This document shows, in pieces, positions 1-8,981 of a stretch of 64,000 bases of DNA. The position numbers were made by a program, and so were the translations under genes. Positions within the stretch are counted from its first letter, which is position 1. Every line of letters starts with the position of its first letter. Origin of the DNA: Mycetohabitans sp. B8 (GTDB lineage: Bacteria; Pseudomonadota; Gammaproteobacteria; Burkholderiales; Burkholderiaceae); assembly GCF_021991875.1 (NCBI RefSeq), contig NZ_JAHLKR010000018.1, positions 62,001 to 126,000 of the forward strand, written 5' to 3'. Below the pieces are notes generated by a model. It was not told the DNA's origin, made no database searches, and was given only the letters and a program-made list of their open reading frames with translations.

Positions 1-943
1 TCACGTCGAGCGCACCGACCGCAATACCGGCCTTTTGCAACGCGAGCCGCGATGCGGGCACCGGGCCGATTCCCATGTAGCGCGGATCGACACCGGCATA
101 CGCATAGGTCACCAGCCGCGCGAGCGGCTTCAAACCGCGGCGCTGCGCATGCGCACGCTCGGTGAGCACCAGCGCGGCGGCGGCATCGTTGATGCCCGAC
201 GCATTGCCCGCGGTCACTGTGCCGTTCTCCTTTAAGAATACCGGGCGTAGCTTGGCCAGTTGCTCCAACGTCACGTCGTGGCGCACGTGCTGGTCGGTAT
301 TGAACACAACTTCGCCTTTGCCGGCCTTGCGCATAACCGGCACGATCTGGCCGGCAAAGTAGCCGTTCTTAATCGCGTGTGCGGCGCGCCGGTGGCTTTC
401 GACCGCGAGCTGGTCCTGATCAGCGCGGCTAACGCCGTGCTCGGCGGCGACATGCTCGGCCGTCACCCCCATATGATACGAATGGAAAGGATCGGTCAGC
501 GCACCGGTCATCATGTCAACCAGCTTGAAATCGCCCATGCGCTGGCCCCAGCGCGAAACCTGCGTCGAATGCGGCGCCCGGCTCATGTTTTCCGCGCCGC
601 CGGCTACCGCGACGTCCGTCTCACCGAGCAGGATCGACTGAGCAGCCGACACTACGGCTTGCAGCCCGGAGCCGCACAACCGGTTGACGGTCAACGCGGG
701 GGCATGCTGCGACACGCCGCCATCCAACGCCGCCACGCGCGCCATATACATATCCTTGGGCTCGGTGTTGACCACATGGCCGAACACCACATGCCCGACC
801 TCGTCGCCCGCGACGCCGGCGCGGGCCAGCGATTCGCGCACGACCGTCGCGCCAAGCACGGTCGGCGGCACGTCCTTCAACGCGCCGCCGAATGTGCCGA
901 TCGCCGTGCGTACGCCCGAAACGATCACGACTTCTCTTTGCAT
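1..943 (-). CDS. bktB: Beta-ketothiolase (acetyl-CoA C-acyltransferase), 3' end cut by window edge
   Basis: Thiolase that condenses or cleaves beta-ketoacyl-CoA in the cytoplasm, in fatty-acid or polyhydroxyalkanoate metabolism. The reading frame is open from the ATG at 943 to base 1, and the C-terminal catalytic region lies outside the window. The N-terminus reads MQREVVIVSGVRTAIGTFGG, and the nucleophilic cysteine sits in NRLCGSGLQAV near residue 90. The stretch KENGTVTAGNASGINDAAAA is the conserved family block before the second active-site region. The sequence follows BktB of Cupriavidus closely from memory, hence the symbol; PhaA is the alternative. It lies downstream of the acyl-CoA dehydrogenase on the same strand with a 167-bp gap, so the two may be co-transcribed. 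Confidence 0.93.
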   Translation of the reverse strand, partial: MQREVVIVSGVRTAIGTFGGALKDVPPTVLGATVVRESLARAGVAGDEVGHVVFGHVVNTEPKDMYMARVAALDGGVSQHAPALTVNRLCGSGLQAVVSAAQSILLGETDVAVAGGAENMSRAPHSTQVSRWGQRMGDFKLVDMMTGALTDPFHSYHMGVTAEHVAAEHGVSRADQDQLAVESHRRAAHAIKNGYFAGQIVPVMRKAGKGEVVFNTDQHVRHDVTLEQLAKLRPVFLKENGTVTAGNASGINDAAAALVLTERAHAQRRGLKPLARLVTYAYAGVDPRYMGIGPVPASRLALQKAGIAVGALDV

Positions 944-1110
944 GACAGCCTCCTGTCAGAGGGTCCAATATACACCGCGCCGCTGTGCGGCGTCACATGC
1001 TCGGGTAGCGGGGGCCGCGCGATCCGTATTGCTCGATCAGTTGCGCGCTGCGCGACGACGCGTAGGGCACATACCGTTCATGTCATCCATGACACCTATT
1101 ATCGTACCGC

Positions 1111-2901
1111 TCATGCCGCGTGCCGTACTGGCGCCAATGCGCCTTCGCCATTCGCGGCGCTGACGATTGCCACACGCAGCGCGTCCGCCTGCGGCAGCAC
1201 GTGATGGGCAAAGCAATGCGCGGTCGCGATTTTTGCGTCACAGAACACCGGATCCTGTGCCCGTGTGGCATGCGCCGCAAGCATCGCGCGCGCGAGCTGC
1301 CATCCACACAGCACGATGCCGAATAGTTTCAGGTACGGCACACTGCCAGCATAGACTGCATTCGGATCCGTCTTCGCGTGACCGATCACGAACTCGATCG
1401 ATTCGGCCAGCGCAGCGCGCGCCGCCGCCAGGCGCTCGCGCATCGCCGCGAATACTGGCTCCTCGTGATGGGCTAGCTCGCACTCAGTGAGCGCAATCTG
1501 CTCGCACAGCCCGCGAGCGACCGCGCCGCCGTCGTGCACGGTCTTGCGACCCACCAGATCGTTTGCTTGGATGGCGGTCGTGCCTTCGTAAATCGGCAGA
1601 ATGCGTGCGTCACGGTAATGCTGTGCGGCGCCGGTTTCCTCGATGAAACCCATGCCACCGTGGACCTGCACGCCCATGCTGGCAACCTCGACCGACAACT
1701 CGGTGCTCCAGCCTTTGACAATCGGCACCAGGAACTCATAGCGCCGCGCATATTGCTCCCGCACCGAAGCGTCCGGATGCCGATGCGCGATATCGCAGGC
1801 GGACGCAGCAAAGTAGTTCAGCGAGCGTGCGCCCTCGATCAATGCGCGCATCGTCATCAGCATCCGCTTGACATCCGGATGCTGGTCAATCGTTACTGCC
1901 TGCTTGGCCGAGCCATCGACCGGTCGGCTCTGCACGCGCTCGGCCGCATACGCAGCGGCCTGTTGGTAGGCGCGCTCAGCAATCGCCACGCCCTGCATGC
2001 CGACCGAGAACCGTGCCGAGTTCATCATGATAAACATGTACTCCAAACCGCGGTTTTCCTCACCGATCAGCTCGCCAATCGCCCCCCCGTGGTCACCAAA
2101 CTGCAGCACCGCGGTCGGACTCGCGTTAATACCGAGCTTGTGTTCGATCGACACGCAATCCACGTCGTTGCGCACGCCCGGCACACCATCACCGCCGAAC
2201 AGGAACTTCGGCACGATGAACAGCGAAATGCCCTTGATGCCCGGCGGCGCGTCGGGTGTGCGGGCCAACACGAGATGGACGATGTTGTCCGCCATGTCAT
2301 GCTCGCCGTAGGTGATGAAGATCTTCGTGCCAAACAGCTTGTAGGTGCCGTCTGCCTGGCGTTGCGCGCGCGTGCGCACCAGCGACAGGTCCGAGCCGGC
2401 CTGCGGCTCGGTTAAGTTCATCGTGCCGGTCCATTCGCCGGCGACCAGCTTGGGCAGGTAGCGCGCCTTCTGCACGTCGCTGCCGGCAGTCAGCAACGCC
2501 TCAATCGCGCCATCGGTCAACAACGGGCAGAGCGCCCATGCCAGGTTCGCCGCATTGATCATCTCATTGCATGCAGTCGCAATGAGCTTGGGCAAGCCCT
2601 GTCCGCCAAATTCACGCGGATGCACGATGGCCTGCCAGCCGCCTTGCGCGTATTGGCTATAGGCCTGCTTGAATCCTGGAGTCGTGGTGACCGCCCCGTC
2701 GGCCCATGTGGACGGCTGCCTATCCCCGGTACGGTTCAGCGGCGCGAGTACCTGCTCGGCGAATTTTGCGGCTTCCTCAAGCACGGCTTGCGCGGTTTCG
2801 AGCGTCGCATCCTCATAGCCGGGCAGGCGGCTAACCGCATCGATGTCCGCCAACGCGGTCATCGTAAACAACATATCCTTGACTGGTGCACGATAGCTCA
2901 T
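1111..2901 (-). CDS. Acyl-CoA dehydrogenase, long (~596 aa) FadE/DmdC-like type
   Basis: FAD-dependent alpha,beta-dehydrogenation of an acyl-CoA. The start at 2901 (MSYRAPVKDMLFTM) is chosen over upstream in-frame starts because a good ribosome site (AAGAGGAG) precedes it and the protein begins with the usual family N-terminus. The middle domain carries TMNLTEPQAGSDL near residue 170. The catalytic-glutamate region LPIYEGTTAIQANDLVGRK lies near residue 440, followed by the extra C-terminal domain typical of ~600-residue members. Substrate chain length cannot be read from sequence. The thiolase gene follows on the same strand, consistent with a beta-oxidation pair. Confidence 0.93.
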   Translation of the reverse strand: MSYRAPVKDMLFTMTALADIDAVSRLPGYEDATLETAQAVLEEAAKFAEQVLAPLNRTGDRQPSTWADGAVTTTPGFKQAYSQYAQGGWQAIVHPREFGGQGLPKLIATACNEMINAANLAWALCPLLTDGAIEALLTAGSDVQKARYLPKLVAGEWTGTMNLTEPQAGSDLSLVRTRAQRQADGTYKLFGTKIFITYGEHDMADNIVHLVLARTPDAPPGIKGISLFIVPKFLFGGDGVPGVRNDVDCVSIEHKLGINASPTAVLQFGDHGGAIGELIGEENRGLEYMFIMMNSARFSVGMQGVAIAERAYQQAAAYAAERVQSRPVDGSAKQAVTIDQHPDVKRMLMTMRALIEGARSLNYFAASACDIAHRHPDASVREQYARRYEFLVPIVKGWSTELSVEVASMGVQVHGGMGFIEETGAAQHYRDARILPIYEGTTAIQANDLVGRKTVHDGGAVARGLCEQIALTECELAHHEEPVFAAMRERLAAARAALAESIEFVIGHAKTDPNAVYAGSVPYLKLFGIVLCGWQLARAMLAAHATRAQDPVFCDAKIATAHCFAHHVLPQADALRVAIVSAANGEGALAPVRHAA

Positions 2902-3428
2902 CGCTTGGCTCCTCTTCAAACATCGCAGCGTCGTCCACCCAAAGCGCACGGCCTGCCGCTGCTTTGCCACCGTACGCGCCGAACGCACACGGCGTTCGAT
3001 CACACAACATCGTAACGACGAATGGCTACGGAGCCATTATCCAAAGCTGCCTTTTCATTGACAAAACGTGCCGCGCGCCGGTGATGTACCGCCTGCGACG
3101 AGCGGCCGAAGGCGCTAGCCTGCGTCGCCGCAGAAGTACGCCAACTGGCATGGGGCTGGCCGCGGCGAGTGCCAATGCTAGGCTCGGCACTCGCCGTGCT
3201 CGGTGGCAACACCGGCCACAGCGGCGTGCTGCTACGGCCGGCGATCCGTCAGCATTGGCAATGCCTGGCTGCCTATCGCGATTCCCGAGTTTGCAATCTC
3301 GGCTATCGGCACTGACGCGGTATGGCTCGGCGCGATCGAGTGACGGAGCACGCAGGTCCATGCGCCGGCATTCGAGCGGCTCGGCGACGATACGTGGACG
3401 AGGCAGATACGCGACGGGGAGTCCAGCC
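2902..3428. other. Intergenic, no gene recognised
   Basis: About 530 bases between the acyl-CoA dehydrogenase start and the end of the AraC gene. Several open frames exist on both strands, but none shows a recognisable motif, ribosome site or natural amino-acid composition. It probably holds the dehydrogenase promoter plus decayed sequence. Confidence 0.5.
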
Positions 3429-4442
3429 CTATCCCATCTGCCGGTACATAGTGGGCGTGCCGCCGGTCCAGTGACGAAACGCGCGGTGGAAAGCGCTCGG
3501 ATTGTCAAACCCGACGTCGTAGGCAATTGCCGCGATCGCATCGTGCGAGCGAGTCAGCCGCTGAATCGAGATGTCGCGCCGTACCTCGTCTTTGATGCCC
3601 TGGAATGTCGTGCCTTCCGCCGCCAACCTGCGACATAGTGTGCGCACCGACCAATGCATCACGTCGGCAACCGCATCGACCGTCGGCACCGTCGGCAGGC
3701 TCTGCGCGATAAATTGGCGCACCCGGTGGCGCACCCAATCCTGGCTAAACGACACGAAAATCCAATCCTCTGGTGCCCGCGCGAGAAACCGCTGCAAATC
3801 GGCCTTACGACGCCGTATCGGCATGTCCAGATAGGTCGCCTCGAAACGCATTTCGGTACACCGAGCGGCAAAGCGCACTGGACCAGGAAACAGATACAAG
3901 TAGTCACGCGCGCGCGGTGGGCGTGGGCAGTCAAACTCCACGTCGATTAACGGAATGCGCATTGCCACCAGCCACGACGCGACACCATGGACCAATTTAA
4001 GCATCAACTCGCGGCCGAGTGGGCGAATAGTGCCGGAGTTCGGATTGTCCACCACGAGCGTCACGCGTCCAATACCGTCCTCGCGATGGGACTGTAGGCG
4101 GAAGTCGTCCAGGATCAAGTGAAAGAACTGACCGAAGCGATGCAGCGCGACTTCCAGGCGCGGCGCATCTAGCAAACTCAGGCACAGGTACTTGAGCGTG
4201 CCATTGCGCAGCGGTCGGCTGAAGATGCCGGGCATCTCGTCATCCAACTCAGTAGCAAGCAACCGGTATAGCGTGGAGAATTGCTCTTCGGTAACCCGCG
4301 CGTGCGGCTTTGCGAGCAGCGCACGCGGAATTCCCGAGCGTTCGGCAAGCCGAGCGACGGCGTGCGGATCCGCGCCGGCAAGAAAGCCATTCACCAAAGA
4401 GATCGGCACGGTGGCAACGAGCGGATTCGCGGCATCAGACAT
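3429..4442 (-). CDS. AraC-family transcriptional regulator (arabinose-binding-like N-domain)
   Basis: A 337-residue cytoplasmic activator or repressor. Residues about 20-210 match the N-terminal ligand domain of the OruR/ArgR-like branch of AraC proteins, with GRELMLKLVHGVASWL in its core. The C-terminal ~95 residues form the double helix-turn-helix, ending with AYDVGFDNPSAFHRAFRHWT and GGTPTMYRQMG. The start at 4442 (MSDAANPLVATVPISLVNG) fits family length; an in-frame ATG at 4457 is an alternative, and neither has a clear ribosome site. The open frame continues upstream to 5021 but there overlaps a well-supported gene on the other strand. The gene is divergent from the dehydrogenase at 4580, a likely target. 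Confidence 0.88.
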   Translation of the reverse strand: MSDAANPLVATVPISLVNGFLAGADPHAVARLAERSGIPRALLAKPHARVTEEQFSTLYRLLATELDDEMPGIFSRPLRNGTLKYLCLSLLDAPRLEVALHRFGQFFHLILDDFRLQSHREDGIGRVTLVVDNPNSGTIRPLGRELMLKLVHGVASWLVAMRIPLIDVEFDCPRPPRARDYLYLFPGPVRFAARCTEMRFEATYLDMPIRRRKADLQRFLARAPEDWIFVSFSQDWVRHRVRQFIAQSLPTVPTVDAVADVMHWSVRTLCRRLAAEGTTFQGIKDEVRRDISIQRLTRSHDAIAAIAYDVGFDNPSAFHRAFRHWTGGTPTMYRQMG

Positions 4443-4579
4443 GTGACGAACAGGCATAAGCACGGCGGCAACGGCACGCTGAACCGGTATTGTGTCACAA
4501 GCATCATGGCGGCCCGCCGCCTCACCTGGCACCTGCGATAATACCGTTTTCCCCCGATATTGTTTCCAGGAGAAACGAA

Positions 4580-5491
4580 GTGACCGATCAGTCATCTCCT
4601 TCGTCGAGCGGGACGCCACAGCGCGTCGCGTTTCTCGGGCTCGGCGTGATGGGCTACCCAATGGCCGGCCATCTCGCCAAGGCCGGGCTGGATGTGACGG
4701 TGTACAACCGCACAGCGTCCAAGGCGCAGCAGTGGATTGCCGAATACGGCGGCCGGTCAGCGACCACGCCCTGCGAAGCCGCGCAGAGCGCTGACATTGT
4801 GCTCGCGTGCGTGGGCAACGATGATGACTTACGCAGCGTGACGCTAGGCGAGCAAGGCGCGTTCGCTGGCATGTCGCGTGACGCGGTGTTCGTCGACCAT
4901 ACAACTGCCTCGGCCAATGTCGCCAGGGAGCTATTCTCGATCGCCCGCGAACAAGGCCTGCATTTCCTCGACGCGCCGGTATCGGGCGGGCAAGCCGGCG
5001 CTCAGAACGGCAGGCTGACAATCATGTGCGGCGGCGACGCCGCAGTGTTCGAGCACGTCGCACCCACGCTACGGCACTATGGCGTCGCAGTCACACTGCT
5101 CGGCGAATCCGGCGCAGGCCAGTTGACCAAGATGGTCAACCAAATCGCGATTGCCGGCGTCGTACAGGGGCTGTCAGAGGCCATTCATTTCGGGCAACGC
5201 GCCGGGCTGGACATGCCGCGCGTACTCGAGGTCATCGGCAAAGGCGCGGCCGCGAGTTGGCAAATGGACAACCGCGGCAACACGATGATCGAAGGCCGCT
5301 TCGATTTCGGCTTTGCGGTCGACTGGATGCGCAAGGACCTAGCGATCTGCCTGGATGAAGCCAAGCGCAATGGTGCATCGCTGCCCGTTACCGCATTGGT
5401 CGACCAGTTCTACGGCGACGTTCAGGCGCTCGGCGGTCGACGCTACGATACGTCGAGCCTGATCGTGCGGCTGCGCAAGCTCAGCGCGTAA
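4580..5491 (+). CDS. NAD(P)-dependent 3-hydroxyisobutyrate dehydrogenase-family oxidoreductase
   Basis: A 303-residue beta-hydroxyacid dehydrogenase (MmsB/GarR/GlxR group). The start is the GTG at 4580, preceded by AGGAGA; an upstream in-frame ATG at 4490 lacks this and would add an unrelated N-terminus. The Rossmann motif [20 protein letters not shown] lies at residues ~16-35. The substrate loop is [16 protein letters not shown], and the catalytic lysine region is [16 protein letters not shown]. Both domains are complete. Substrate could be 3-hydroxyisobutyrate, tartronate semialdehyde or a related acid. Divergent transcription from the AraC gene suggests direct control. Its stop codon overlaps the 3' end of an aminotransferase remnant on the other strand. 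Confidence 0.9.
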   Translation: MTDQSSPSSSGTPQRVAFLGLGVMGYPMAGHLAKAGLDVTVYNRTASKAQQWIAEYGGRSATTPCEAAQSADIVLACVGNDDDLRSVTLGEQGAFAGMSRDAVFVDHTTASANVARELFSIAREQGLHFLDAPVSGGQAGAQNGRLTIMCGGDAAVFEHVAPTLRHYGVAVTLLGESGAGQLTKMVNQIAIAGVVQGLSEAIHFGQRAGLDMPRVLEVIGKGAAASWQMDNRGNTMIEGRFDFGFAVDWMRKDLAICLDEAKRNGASLPVTALVDQFYGDVQALGGRRYDTSSLIVRLRKLSA

Positions 5492-5760
5492 CGGCGTCAG
5501 CCTTGAACATCGCCTTGATCCCGCGCACCGCCTGCCGTATCCGCGATTTGTTCTCGAACAAGGCAAAACGCATAGGGTCGTCGCCGTGGTCGCCGAAGCC
5601 GATCCACGGCGACACCGATACCTTGGTTCTGCAGCATCTGCTTGGCAACCTTGGAATGCCTTTCGATAACGAATACCCATGTGTATTGGGCCGCAACGCT
5701 ACCTCGTTCAGCTTCGCGACGATGTGCGCGGGCGTTGCGCCATTCGAAACGCGTCAACGG
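5481..5760 (-). pseudogene. Class I/II aminotransferase (alanine transaminase AlaC-like) remnant with internal deletion
   Basis: Two pieces of an AlaC-like enzyme are fused. The upstream piece reads [20 protein letters not shown] followed by [13 protein letters not shown], which belongs near residues 40-75 of the intact enzyme. After a short junction comes [20 protein letters not shown] and then [18 protein letters not shown], the extreme C-terminus. The whole PLP-binding core between them is missing, so no enzyme can result. The remnant ends tail-to-tail with the dehydrogenase stop at 5491. Confidence 0.8.
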
Positions 5761-6670
5761 CCGCACCCTCCCGCGCCCGTTTGAATACTGCATCGACGTC
5801 GAGCAAGAATCCTGGCGTTGCAATCGGCGGCAACTGAAGCGTCACCGGGCCGAGCACCTGCTGCAGTATCGTGCCCCATGCGCCGAGTTTTCCTTGTCGC
5901 TTCCGGGCCTCAATCATTTGATTGACCTGCCACTTTTCACTCATACTGAGCCGCCCGCAAGCCGACTTCAGTCTAGCTTGTCCTTCCTTCTGCGCATCTG
6001 CGTCTGAAATTTTGAGTTTGGACAGCGACGGAATACATCTGTTATCGAACACATCGAGAAACGACTCGAACACGGTGCAAGCATCGTGACGAACATGACC
6101 ATCCTGGTTGCCGAACGCATGCGCTGGGCCTGCGTTGGAATCCGGCAGGTCTATCCTGTGTTGCAGCCGGTCGAGCATTTGCTGCAGCCGCCCCCAAGCA
6201 GGCTCTCCACGCTGGGCCAGGACATGCTGCATTGCCGCCGTCCGGGTCATGAACTGCCGCAGTTCAGGCGTCACAGCGCGATTGATATCCTGTCGCCTCA
6301 CATAACGCTCAATGTCATCGCATAAATCGTCCAGTGTAATCAGCCCTTTGGGAGGCGACGATGCGGAATCGGCACGACCCCCATTGGCCGGGGCAACGGA
6401 CTGCTGCACGGGACACATAAACATCAACGTAAGCAATAGGGCATCCTGGTTTCCTCTCATCTCCTTCGCATACGCCGACGGGCTGCCGCGGCGGCGTCCC
6501 GGTGTGATCCGAGATATGTTGGATAACGTATCGAGTGCTAGGTGTGCGCTGCGCGCACGCGGTGCGGCTTGGTCAACAGCCTGCGGCTCTTTGCGCCCTG
6601 CCGACGCACCCGATGACTTTTTCCCGGTGCGCAATGGCCAGCAACAGATAGACGAAAACACGTTCAGCAT
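5708..6670 (-). CDS. Orphan hypothetical protein, 320 aa
   Basis: No family recognised. The ATG at 6670 is chosen because AGGGAG sits about six bases upstream; a GTG at 6685 in the same frame would place the ribosome site inside the gene. The N-terminal ~70 residues are rich in Ser, Ala, Arg and Gly without a clear Sec signal. One short hydrophobic stretch ([11 protein letters not shown]) lies near residue 80, and the rest looks helical and soluble. The last ~15 residues run into the decayed aminotransferase sequence in another frame, so the C-terminus is overprinted on old coding DNA. A translocated effector or a decaying gene are both possible. No TTCG-N16-TTCG box was found upstream. Confidence 0.5.
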   Translation of the reverse strand: MLNVFSSICCWPLRTGKKSSGASAGRKEPQAVDQAAPRARSAHLALDTLSNISRITPGRRRGSPSAYAKEMRGNQDALLLTLMFMCPVQQSVAPANGGRADSASSPPKGLITLDDLCDDIERYVRRQDINRAVTPELRQFMTRTAAMQHVLAQRGEPAWGRLQQMLDRLQHRIDLPDSNAGPAHAFGNQDGHVRHDACTVFESFLDVFDNRCIPSLSKLKISDADAQKEGQARLKSACGRLSMSEKWQVNQMIEARKRQGKLGAWGTILQQVLGPVTLQLPPIATPGFLLDVDAVFKRAREGAAVDAFRMAQRPRTSSRS

Positions 6671-6738
6671 CAGGCGCTCCCTCACAGCAATTCTTTAGTA
6701 CACAGCGTACCGCACCTTCATGTCAGGGGAGCTGACAA

Positions 6739-7239
6739 TCACGAGCGCCCGGCTTGCAGAAGCGAAGCATAGTCCTCGGCGGCAAGCGGCAGCAGTTCGC
6801 GCTTGATTCCGCGGAACAGCGGACTGCCGCGCGGCTGTACCGACACAAAACGCCTCGGGTTGGGCAACTGGGCACGCCCCCGCGCTTTTGCGACGCGATA
6901 CGCGAGGCAGTTCGACACGCCGATGTAACGCACACGACCGGATCGGACAATGACGTCCAGTGCCTCCAGCGTCTCGTCCAGCGGCGTATTCTTGTCGTCT
7001 CAATGCAGTTGATACAGATCGACATAATCGGTACCGAGGCGGCGCAGCAATGCATCGATGGCGTCGAGCAAATGTTTGCGCGACGCCCCTTGATCCCATA
7101 GCGCCGGTCCTACCTTGCCCACGGTCTTGGTCGCGACGATGCATGGATGGCGACGCCCCGCGAGCGTGGCGCACAATGGCACGGCGCGCGGCGGTCCCCC
7201 AGTAGCCAACACGCAGCCATCCAGTACACCGTGATTCAA
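6739..7239 (-). pseudogene. Aldo/keto reductase, broken by a nonsense codon and truncated at both ends
   Basis: The reading frame gives IVATKTVGKVGPALWDQGAS, RKHLLDAIDALLRRLGTDYV and DLYQLH, then a TGA at 7000-7002 where the family has tryptophan. It resumes in the same frame with DDKNTPLDETLEALDVIVRS and RYIGVSNCLAYRVAKARG, so the break is a single TGG-to-TGA type change. The catalytic Asp/Tyr N-terminal part is replaced by unrelated sequence, and the protein ends about 130 residues early at 6739. Not functional. Confidence 0.85.
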
Positions 7240-7300
7240 TAGGTGTGGCCAGCAACAACAAGCCGACGTGCAAAGAACCAGCGCGTCATAAACCGCGCTA

Positions 7301-7618
7301 TCAAAGCGTGGCCAATGCGTCGTCCAGTTCTTCAGCGCGGGTCAGGCGCACGACACGCGCCCGCTCCTGCCCATCGCGCAAAAAAATCAACGTCGGCCAC
7401 AGTTTCACACGAAACGAGCGTCCCAGCGGCCGCCCCGGCCCATCCTCGACTTTCAGGTGACGCATCGCCGGATGGCGTCCAAGCGCCTCGGCGATCATCG
7501 GCTGCGCGCGTTGGCAGTAGCCGCACCAATTCGTGCCAAATTCGATAACCGTCACGCCGGCGAGCGAGTCCAACTGCCCTCGGTCCGGCGCATCGGGTGT
7601 GTAGGGAAATGGCTCCAC
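7301..7618 (-). CDS. Thioredoxin-family protein
   Basis: A 105-residue cytoplasmic thioredoxin-fold protein with the redox motif FGTNWCGYCQRAQPM at residues ~27-41. The cis-proline region is VKLWPTLIFLRDGQERARVV. Length is normal for a single-domain thioredoxin. It lacks a signal peptide, so it probably acts as a cytoplasmic disulfide reductase; the WCGYC dipeptide differs from the WCGPC of classical thioredoxin, so partners cannot be inferred. It is separated from the divergent acyP gene by a tandem-repeat intergenic region. Confidence 0.88.
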   Translation of the reverse strand: MEPFPYTPDAPDRGQLDSLAGVTVIEFGTNWCGYCQRAQPMIAEALGRHPAMRHLKVEDGPGRPLGRSFRVKLWPTLIFLRDGQERARVVRLTRAEELDDALATL

Positions 7619-7679
7619 CAGTCATCACTCCCGCCATACGTTGCATTCGTCACAGCATAGCCGCATGCGGCAAAACCTG

Positions 7680-7855
7680 CAGCAGGAGAGCAGCAGACTG
7701 AGGGAGTAAGCCGGCACGCGGGCAGCGACTGGGCAGCAAGCCGGCACGAGGACAACCGGCTGCGCAACGAGTCAGCACGAAGGCAACCGGCCAGGCGGCG
7801 GGCCGGCAGAAGGTCAACCACCTGTGCAGCAAGCCACACGCGCCGGCAAGGGCAC
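7680..7855. repeat. Degenerate 30/31-bp tandem repeat, about 4-5 copies
   Basis: Units begin near 7710, 7740, 7771, 7802 and 7833, each starting with a variant of GCCGGCACG and containing GGCAACCGGC-like sequence before GCAGCAA or GCAACGA. A partial earlier unit may lie at 7680-7709. The array fills most of the divergent intergenic region between the thioredoxin-like gene and acyP. Confidence 0.6.
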
Positions 7856-7968
7856 AGTGCTTGCTTGGCCGCATTCAGGTTGCGGAGCCCGTGCGCAATG
7901 CGCGTAGCGCGATTACAATCCGCGGCTTGAACGGTTCAGTGACGTCTGCGCCACAGGAGGAATGCTCG

Positions 7969-8265
7969 ATGAGTGGAGTCGATCTCGATACCAGGGTTGA
8001 AACATACACTGTCAAGATTCGCGGGGCAGTGCAAGGAGTCGGGTTCCGGCATGCCGCGGTGCGCCGCGCGCATGCGCTGCAGGTACGGGGCTGGATCGCC
8101 AATCACGACGACGGATCGGTCGAGGCGGTCGTGCAAGGACCGGCCAATCAGGTGGACCTAATGCTGGAATTCCTGCGGCGCGGGCCGCCACGGGCCAAGG
8201 TGTCCGAGTTCATCGCGAACGAGGGCTACTCGGAGCGCCGGTACGATCGCTTCGAGCAGCATTGA
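7969..8265 (+). CDS. acyP: Acylphosphatase
   Basis: A 98-residue cytoplasmic enzyme that hydrolyses acyl phosphates such as acetyl phosphate. The ATG at 7969 is preceded by AGGAGG at eight bases, which excludes the longer in-frame extension from 7861. Signature 1 is KIRGAVQGVGFRHAAVRRA with the phosphate-binding arginine. Signature 2 is GWIANHDDGSVEAVVQGP with the catalytic asparagine. Length is typical. Divergent from the thioredoxin-like gene. Confidence 0.95.
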   Translation: MSGVDLDTRVETYTVKIRGAVQGVGFRHAAVRRAHALQVRGWIANHDDGSVEAVVQGPANQVDLMLEFLRRGPPRAKVSEFIANEGYSERRYDRFEQH

Positions 8266-8308
8266 GCGCGGTGCCAGATTAAGCGCTTGCGCAGTGGCCG
8301 AACACCCC

Positions 8309-8566
8309 CTAGCGGTCCCGGCCCTGCCGCTTCACGGGGTACAACGCGACATCGGCCTCATTGAGCAACACTTCGTAGCCGTGCAAGTCGGGACGGGCTA
8401 CGGCAATCGTTACGCCTAAGATCCCGTCGCTCGTTGCCCCGGCGTGCGCGTACTGGGCGACGCTAGTGCCAGCCCGCCGCGCCATGGGAGTACGCCGAGT
8501 TGCAGCCTGTGCGGCCCGACATGACGCCAGCCGCCGACGGCCACGCAGGTCAACACACACCGGCAC
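8309..8566 (-). pseudogene. GGDEF (diguanylate cyclase) domain, C-terminal remnant
   Basis: Only the end of a GGDEF domain is recognisable: GVTIAVARPDLHGYEVLLNE followed by ADVALYPVKRQGRDR, which matches the last helices of the fold. The GGDEF signature loop itself and the upstream parts are absent or scrambled, so the fragment cannot make cyclic di-GMP. Confidence 0.65.
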
Positions 8567-8981
8567 TCGGCGTTGCTGGCCGCCTAAGCGGCATCATGCG
8601 GCGTTGACAACAACAAGCACCCCAACGCACTAGCGCAAGAACGCCCAGGAGACGGACGCGCAGCAACCGTGCGGGACAACCGGGAGGCTTTGCTGTCTTC
8701 CGGCACAGTGGCCATCCGACCTTGCCCTGCTGCCGGGCATCGATGCCACCGACCGCTCCATCAGGCGGACGGTGGCCTGCACATCACCACGCACGTCTTC
8801 GCGCGGTTGTGCGCGGCTAACGATGGGCCGATCCGGCGCTTTACGGGCCCAGCTGTACGGCCAAGCTTTACGGGCCAACTTCCTATCGATTATCGCCACA
8901 TCCGTTCAAAGACGATTGAAACACTATGGATGCGCAGCGCGATCGGACGGACAATTGAATGTTTCCGACACGTTGCCGATC

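Noticed and set aside
3429-5021. 530-residue extended frame of the AraC gene
   Set aside because: The part above 4442 overlaps the start and first third of the well-supported dehydrogenase gene on the other strand and has no homology pattern.
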